A DNA stretch of 64,000 bases from JABFSS01 sp964497975 (GTDB taxonomy: Bacteria; Patescibacteriota; Gracilibacteria; Peribacterales; Peribacteraceae): positions 62,001 to 126,000 of the forward strand of contig CAZCFO010000004.1 of NCBI GenBank assembly GCA_964497975.1, written 5' to 3'. The stretch's first letter is position 1. Every line of letters starts with the position of its first letter. This document shows positions 61,198 to 64,000 of the stretch, piece after piece. Made by a program: the position numbers and the translations under genes. The notes beneath the pieces were generated by a model, which saw nothing but the letters and a program-made list of their open reading frames with translations, had not been told where the DNA came from and made no database searches.

Positions 61198-61450
61198 GCC
61201 CCCCGCCCTTCAAATGCTCTAGAGGAACCAGGGCTTCTTCCTTCATTGCCTCACGGATATCCTTCATCAAAGACCGGTCAGACATGATTTCCAAGGTTTC
61301 CTGCCATCCTTCAAACTCATCAAAAGACATCACGATGACTTTGGGATGCCCCTCGTGGGTGATGGCAACAGCCATGCCGGGCTTTTCAGCGGTCGTTAAA
61401 AGCTGAAAAAAATTGCGGCGGGCCTCGGTGGCGGTCATGTTCTTAGGCAT
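61106..61450 (-). CDS. Phd/YefM-family antitoxin
   Basis: 114 residues. MTATEARRNFFQLLTTAE is the Phd/YefM DNA-binding N terminus, followed by ITHEGHPKVIVMSFDEFEGW. The usual family ends soon after ...REAMKEE; here a basic Gly/Arg tail of ~35 residues continues through the toxin's first codons, so the two genes overlap by 92 nt. Either the tail is real or an indel has extended the frame. A palindromic operator covers its -10 and start codon. Confidence 0.85.
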   Translation of the reverse strand: MPKNMTATEARRNFFQLLTTAEKPGMAVAITHEGHPKVIVMSFDEFEGWQETLEIMSDRSLMKDIREAMKEEALVPLEHLKGGGHATRDVRRLSQAKGSKAVRRASRKGSGKGV

Positions 61451-61472
61451 ATGTACATTATAACGTACATAT
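61449..61472 (-). promoter_or_regulatory. Palindromic operator with -10 for the toxin-antitoxin pair
   Basis: ATATGTAC (61449-61456) and GTACATAT (61465-61472) are perfect inverted 8-mers 8 nt apart. On the minus strand the spacer holds TATAAT, 6 nt before the antitoxin ATG, which itself lies in the palindrome. Binding of the Phd-type antitoxin here would block transcription. Confidence 0.75.
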
Positions 61473-61529
61473 CTGTCTCGTTCAAGGACTTGAGGAGGGT
61501 TTTTACGAAAGATCACTGATTCTCTGGAA

Positions 61530-61770
61530 TGGTGCCGGGGGAGAGGGTCGAACTCTCATGGGATTGCTCCCGCCAGCTCCTAAGGCTGGTGCGTCTGCCA
61601 TTNNNNNNNNNNNNNNNNNNNNNNNNNNNNNNNNNNNNNNNNNNNNNNNNNNNNNNNNNNNNNNNNNNNNNNNNNNNNNNNNNNNNNNNNNNNNNNNNNN
61701 NNTCGAACTCTCATGGGATTGCTCCCGCCAGCTCCTAAGGCTGGTGCGTCTGCCATTTCGCCACCCCGGC
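61530..61770 (-). tRNA. tRNA-Leu (anticodon TAG), split by an assembly gap
   Basis: Acceptor GCCGGGG (minus strand, from 61770) pairs CCCCGGC before encoded CCA at 61530. Anticodon loop CTTAGGA gives TAG, reading CTA; a long variable arm marks class II. The 55 nt before the gap (61548-61602) equal the 55 nt after it (61703-61757). Removing one copy and the Ns leaves a normal 86-nt tRNA. Confidence 0.85.
61603..61702. other. Assembly gap of 100 Ns
   Basis: Exactly 100 Ns flanked by identical 55-nt ends, so this is a placeholder between contigs that overlap, not missing sequence of known size. Confidence 0.95.
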
Positions 61771-61890
61771 ATGCCGAAATCATCAAGTATCGCCCCCTGA
61801 TCATCAAGCAGCTCCCGAAAATAGGTTCAAACGACCCTTGGAGGGGGATTGTACTTTCCGGTGATCCGACCGCTGGTCAAAGACCCGGCG

Positions 61891-62493
61891 CTATTTCCTG
61901 CGGTAGAAGCATAGGGTCGCCTCGCCCCAGCCCAGACGATAGGGCGTGGAGTGGACGAGTTCGAACTCGGGCGACGTGAGGCCCTTGGTGACGGTCACGA
62001 CGCGCGTGCCCGGCTTGCAGGCCTCCAGCTTGCGGCTGATCTGGTCCATCATCGCATCGTCGAAGCAGGTGCAGTGCGTGAAGAAGATGTCGCCGTCGGA
62101 GGTGTCGTGGTCGAACATGCTGCCGTGGAGGAAGCTGACCTCCTGGTCGTGCTTGTCAGGATGGTTCGGCTTCACTTCGTTGTGGTAGCGGGCTGCGGTC
62201 TCGGATGCGGACTGCCACAGGTCCTCGATGAGCTCGATGCCCGTCGCGCGCTTGAGGGGCGCGAGGAAGGCGGCGAACACCACGGCCTTGCCGGTGCCGG
62301 AGCCGAGATCGTAGAAGACCTCGCCGGGCTGCGGGTTGGTGACCTCCATCATGTACTGCACCGATTCCGGCGTGACTTCGCCGTAGGTGAGGATGGGATC
62401 GGCTTCGCGGCCGACCTTGGAGCGTCCGGTCGAGGACAGGGAGTATCCCTGGACGGTTCCGAAGAGGAGATCGTGGAGCTCGGTGGCGGTCAT
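61891..62493 (-). CDS. DOT1-like class I methyltransferase, copy 1
   Basis: 200 residues. The block LTYGEVTPESVQYMMEV then EVFYDLGSGTGKAVVFAAFL resembles the DOT1 family (YGE..., F.DLGSG.G), and GIELIEDLW carries the acidic SAM ribose ligand. A THCTCFDD segment replaces the usual catalytic-loop position. Bacterial DOT1-like proteins are poorly known and the target (protein lysine or other) is not evident. It is a paralogue of the gene just upstream, about half identical by eye. Confidence 0.65.
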   Translation of the reverse strand: MTATELHDLLFGTVQGYSLSSTGRSKVGREADPILTYGEVTPESVQYMMEVTNPQPGEVFYDLGSGTGKAVVFAAFLAPLKRATGIELIEDLWQSASETAARYHNEVKPNHPDKHDQEVSFLHGSMFDHDTSDGDIFFTHCTCFDDAMMDQISRKLEACKPGTRVVTVTKGLTSPEFELVHSTPYRLGWGEATLCFYRRK

Positions 62494-62524
62494 ACGGTGT
62501 GTGGGAATGTGTGTGAATCGAAGT

Positions 62525-62530
62525 ATTGTA
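62525..62530 (-). promoter_or_regulatory. Extended -10 of DOT1-like copy 1
   Basis: TGCTACAAT on the minus strand, 31 nt before the start, followed by ACTTCGATT. The same words precede copy 2. Confidence 0.5.
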
Positions 62531-62562
62531 GCAGATCGTTTCTGGTTCCACCAGAAGAAGTC

Positions 62563-63174
62563 TTACTTCCGGCGATAGACGTGCACCGTGGCCTGTCCCC
62601 AGCCCATCTCGCAGGGGGACGAGCTGACATGCAGGAAAGAAGGGGACGGGAGAGTGCGCGTGATGGTGGCGATGCGCGCACCGGATTTCAGTTTTTCGAG
62701 ACCGTCGGTGAGCTTCTGCATCATGTCATCGTCGAAACACGTGCAGCAGTGCGACACGACGATGTCTGCATCGGAATAATCCTGCTCGAAGAGGTCACCC
62801 TGGATGAATGCGAGTTCCGTCTCCTGATGCCTGCCGCTCAGATGCGGCAGAATCTCCGACTCATAGCGCCGCCCCGCGTGCGCAGCGGCCAGATGCAGCT
62901 CGGGAAGAAGCTCGATGCCCGCGGATTTCTTGAGCGGGACCAGGTAGGCGGCGTACACGACCATCTTCCCCGTGCCGGATCCGAGATCGTAGAAGACCTC
63001 GCCTTCCTTCGCACCGGTGACGGCAAGAATGTGGGCGACGGCCTCCGGGGTCACTTCGCCATAGGTCAGCGAAGGATCCGCTTCGCGGCCGATCGCGGCC
63101 TTTCCTATGGAGGAAAGGTTGTAGCCGGCGACGTCCGTGAAGAGCGCATCGTGGAGGCTCGAAATGGTCATGGG
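62563..63174 (-). CDS. DOT1-like class I methyltransferase, copy 2
   Basis: 203 residues, same layout as copy 1: SLTYGEVTPEAVAHILAV, VFYDLGSGTGKMVVYAAYLV, GIELLPELH and SHCCTCFDDDMMQKL, ending MGWGQATVHVYRRK against LGWGEATLCFYRRK in copy 1. A far longer frame exists upstream, but the ATG at 63174 matches the paralogue and has its own promoter. Tandem duplication of an unusual methyltransferase; target unknown. Confidence 0.68.
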   Translation of the reverse strand, partial: PMTISSLHDALFTDVAGYNLSSIGKAAIGREADPSLTYGEVTPEAVAHILAVTGAKEGEVFYDLGSGTGKMVVYAAYLVPLKKSAGIELLPELHLAAAHAGRRYESEILPHLSGRHQETELAFIQGDLFEQDYSDADIVVSHCCTCFDDDMMQKLTDGLEKLKSGARIATITRTLPSPSFLHVSSSPCEMGWGQATVHVYRRK

Positions 63175-63195
63175 TGTTTGTGTGGAAATCGAAGT

Positions 63196-63201
63196 ATTGT
63201 A
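63196..63201 (-). promoter_or_regulatory. Extended -10 of DOT1-like copy 2
   Basis: TGCTACAAT on the minus strand, with TGGAAC 17 nt upstream and ACTTCGATT downstream; 21 nt before the ATG at 63174. Confidence 0.5.
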
Positions 63202-63241
63202 GCAGGAAGCCGCGCCTTGTTCCAGTATGCGATGTTTTACG

Positions 63242-63322
63242 GGCACCTCGCCCCGCACCATGACACCAAAAATCTTCCGAAGAGTGTCATGGTGAGGTGC
63301 CGGGAAGTCATGGTGAGGTACC
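63242..63322. repeat. Inverted repeat with GTCATGGTGAGGTGCC arms
   Basis: 63242-63266 is complementary to 63284-63301 in most positions, and GTCATGGTGAGGTACC recurs at 63307-63322. Same general word (TGTCATGGTGAG) as the element at 22764. Confidence 0.65.
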
Positions 63323-63347
63323 GGCAATCGCAACCGGCCTCGAGCCA

Positions 63348-64000
63348 TCACGCGCGACGCTCCTGACTTTCTCCCGGCCCCTGCTCCGCGGCGGTCTGCT
63401 GTTTTCTGTTGGACTGCTCCGCGTCGGCCTTCACGAGCGTGTCGGCGGAACGGTCCGCCGCGCTGGAGGTATCCGCGCCGCGGGCATCCGGTGTCCGCAC
63501 GGGAGCCTGCTCGGTTGCCGTCTGCGGGTTCGCCTGATCTTGCTGCGCTTCTTTCTGGACGCCCTCGCCGGATTTCGTCTGCGCTTCGGGGATGAACGCC
63601 GTGCCGCCCACGGGGGTCGTCATCGTATCGGCAATCGCCGTGATGGCTTCGTCCTGGAGATCGAGGGTGTCCTGATCCGTTTTCTGGCCGCCCTCCTGCA
63701 GCTGCTTGGCCGTGTGCTGGAGGGTGTTGCGGTGGGAGTCGAGCCCCTTGGTCATTTTCTGCTCCAGCCGATGCGCGATACGGTCGACATCGGCTTCCTG
63801 CAGCGATTCCCGGCGGTTGGGCGACGCGTCCAGCTTCCGCTGCGCATCGGGGCCGCGCTTGTTCATCTGCTCGGTGCCGGCCTTCCACTGCGCGGCATGA
63901 TCGTCGAACTCGGCGTGCAGATCGGATTCCATGGATCCGTGATTGCCGAAAATATTCGCGATGAGGCGCGCTTCTTTTTCGGAGAGCCGGAAGGTACGGG
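63348..64000 (-). CDS. Gln/Asp/Ala-rich helical protein, 5' end outside the window
   Basis: The frame stays open to the window edge (TFRLSEKEARLIANIFGNHG precedes an internal Met at 63932), so at least 217 residues are present and the N terminus is missing. Polar helical sequence with SLQEADVDRIAHRLEQKMTK and a low-complexity C-terminal third (Ala/Asp/Gln/Thr). No family. Style resembles the 656-residue protein at 57-59 kb. Confidence 0.6.
   Translation of the reverse strand, partial: RTFRLSEKEARLIANIFGNHGSMESDLHAEFDDHAAQWKAGTEQMNKRGPDAQRKLDASPNRRESLQEADVDRIAHRLEQKMTKGLDSHRNTLQHTAKQLQEGGQKTDQDTLDLQDEAITAIADTMTTPVGGTAFIPEAQTKSGEGVQKEAQQDQANPQTATEQAPVRTPDARGADTSSAADRSADTLVKADAEQSNRKQQTAAEQGPGESQERRA

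Noticed and set aside
61530..61770. Two tandem tRNA-Leu genes
   Set aside because: Neither copy is complete and the shared 55 nt abut an N gap, so a contig-end overlap explains it better.

Overview
The window reads as a piece of a bacterial chromosome from the Candidate Phyla Radiation (Patescibacteria), most like the Peribacteria/Peregrinibacteria side. The reasons are small serine-rich or helical proteins without clear families, SLH plus serine-linker surface proteins, and single-copy housekeeping genes scattered in no usual operon order. UGA is a normal stop throughout, so this is genetic code 11 and not the recoded Gracilibacteria/Absconditabacteria code. GC looks high, around 60% by eye. 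The lineage is inference; no rRNA is present.

Layout. 1-9.1 kb: recJ end, XRE regulator, Hsp20, galU, a short-chain dehydrogenase, a methyltransferase, uvrB, a TPR protein and serS. 9.1-16.7 kb: secreted Cys-rich protein, glycosyltransferase, an amidase-SpoIID fusion, a GGQ-domain protein, a lipoprotein and metK. 16.7-26.2 kb: zwf and pgl (oxidative pentose phosphate), comM, yraN, pyrF, an SLH protein, a TauE-type permease, tRNA-Arg(CCT) and a degenerate MBL-fold protein. 26.3-34.1 kb: cell-wall set murA, lspA, ftsW, murG, murB with a cyclophilin lipoprotein and gltX among them. 34-35.7 kb: small proteins and an SSB with two OB folds. 35.9-47.8 kb: a 12-kb run of five overlapping genes for large exported proteins of unknown family, the strongest candidate here for an undescribed system. 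47.9-56 kb: dnaE, a Sua5-type tRNA enzyme, small ORFs, nrdR and aspS. 56-64 kb: helical unknown proteins, a membrane glycosyltransferase, a RelE/Phd toxin-antitoxin pair, tRNA-Leu(TAG) broken by an assembly gap, two tandem DOT1-like methyltransferases and a partial gene.

Two genome-wide habits stand out. First, many genes carry a -10-like TANNNT hexamer only 6-9 nt before the start codon and no Shine-Dalgarno sequence, so leaderless transcription looks common. Second, AT-rich inverted repeats sit in most gene junctions. The main family is built of TTACGAAT-like units around a conserved TTTCTAG loop; others share the architecture but use different units (TAATACG, ACTCACA, AAACGAGG, ACAGAAGGC). 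Some arms supply stop codons, start codons or -10 boxes. Related or other dispersed repeats lie in frame inside murG, serS, sua5 and a glycosyltransferase gene.

All functional calls come from reading motifs by eye; no database search was run. Start sites were chosen by family alignment from memory and by promoter spacing.
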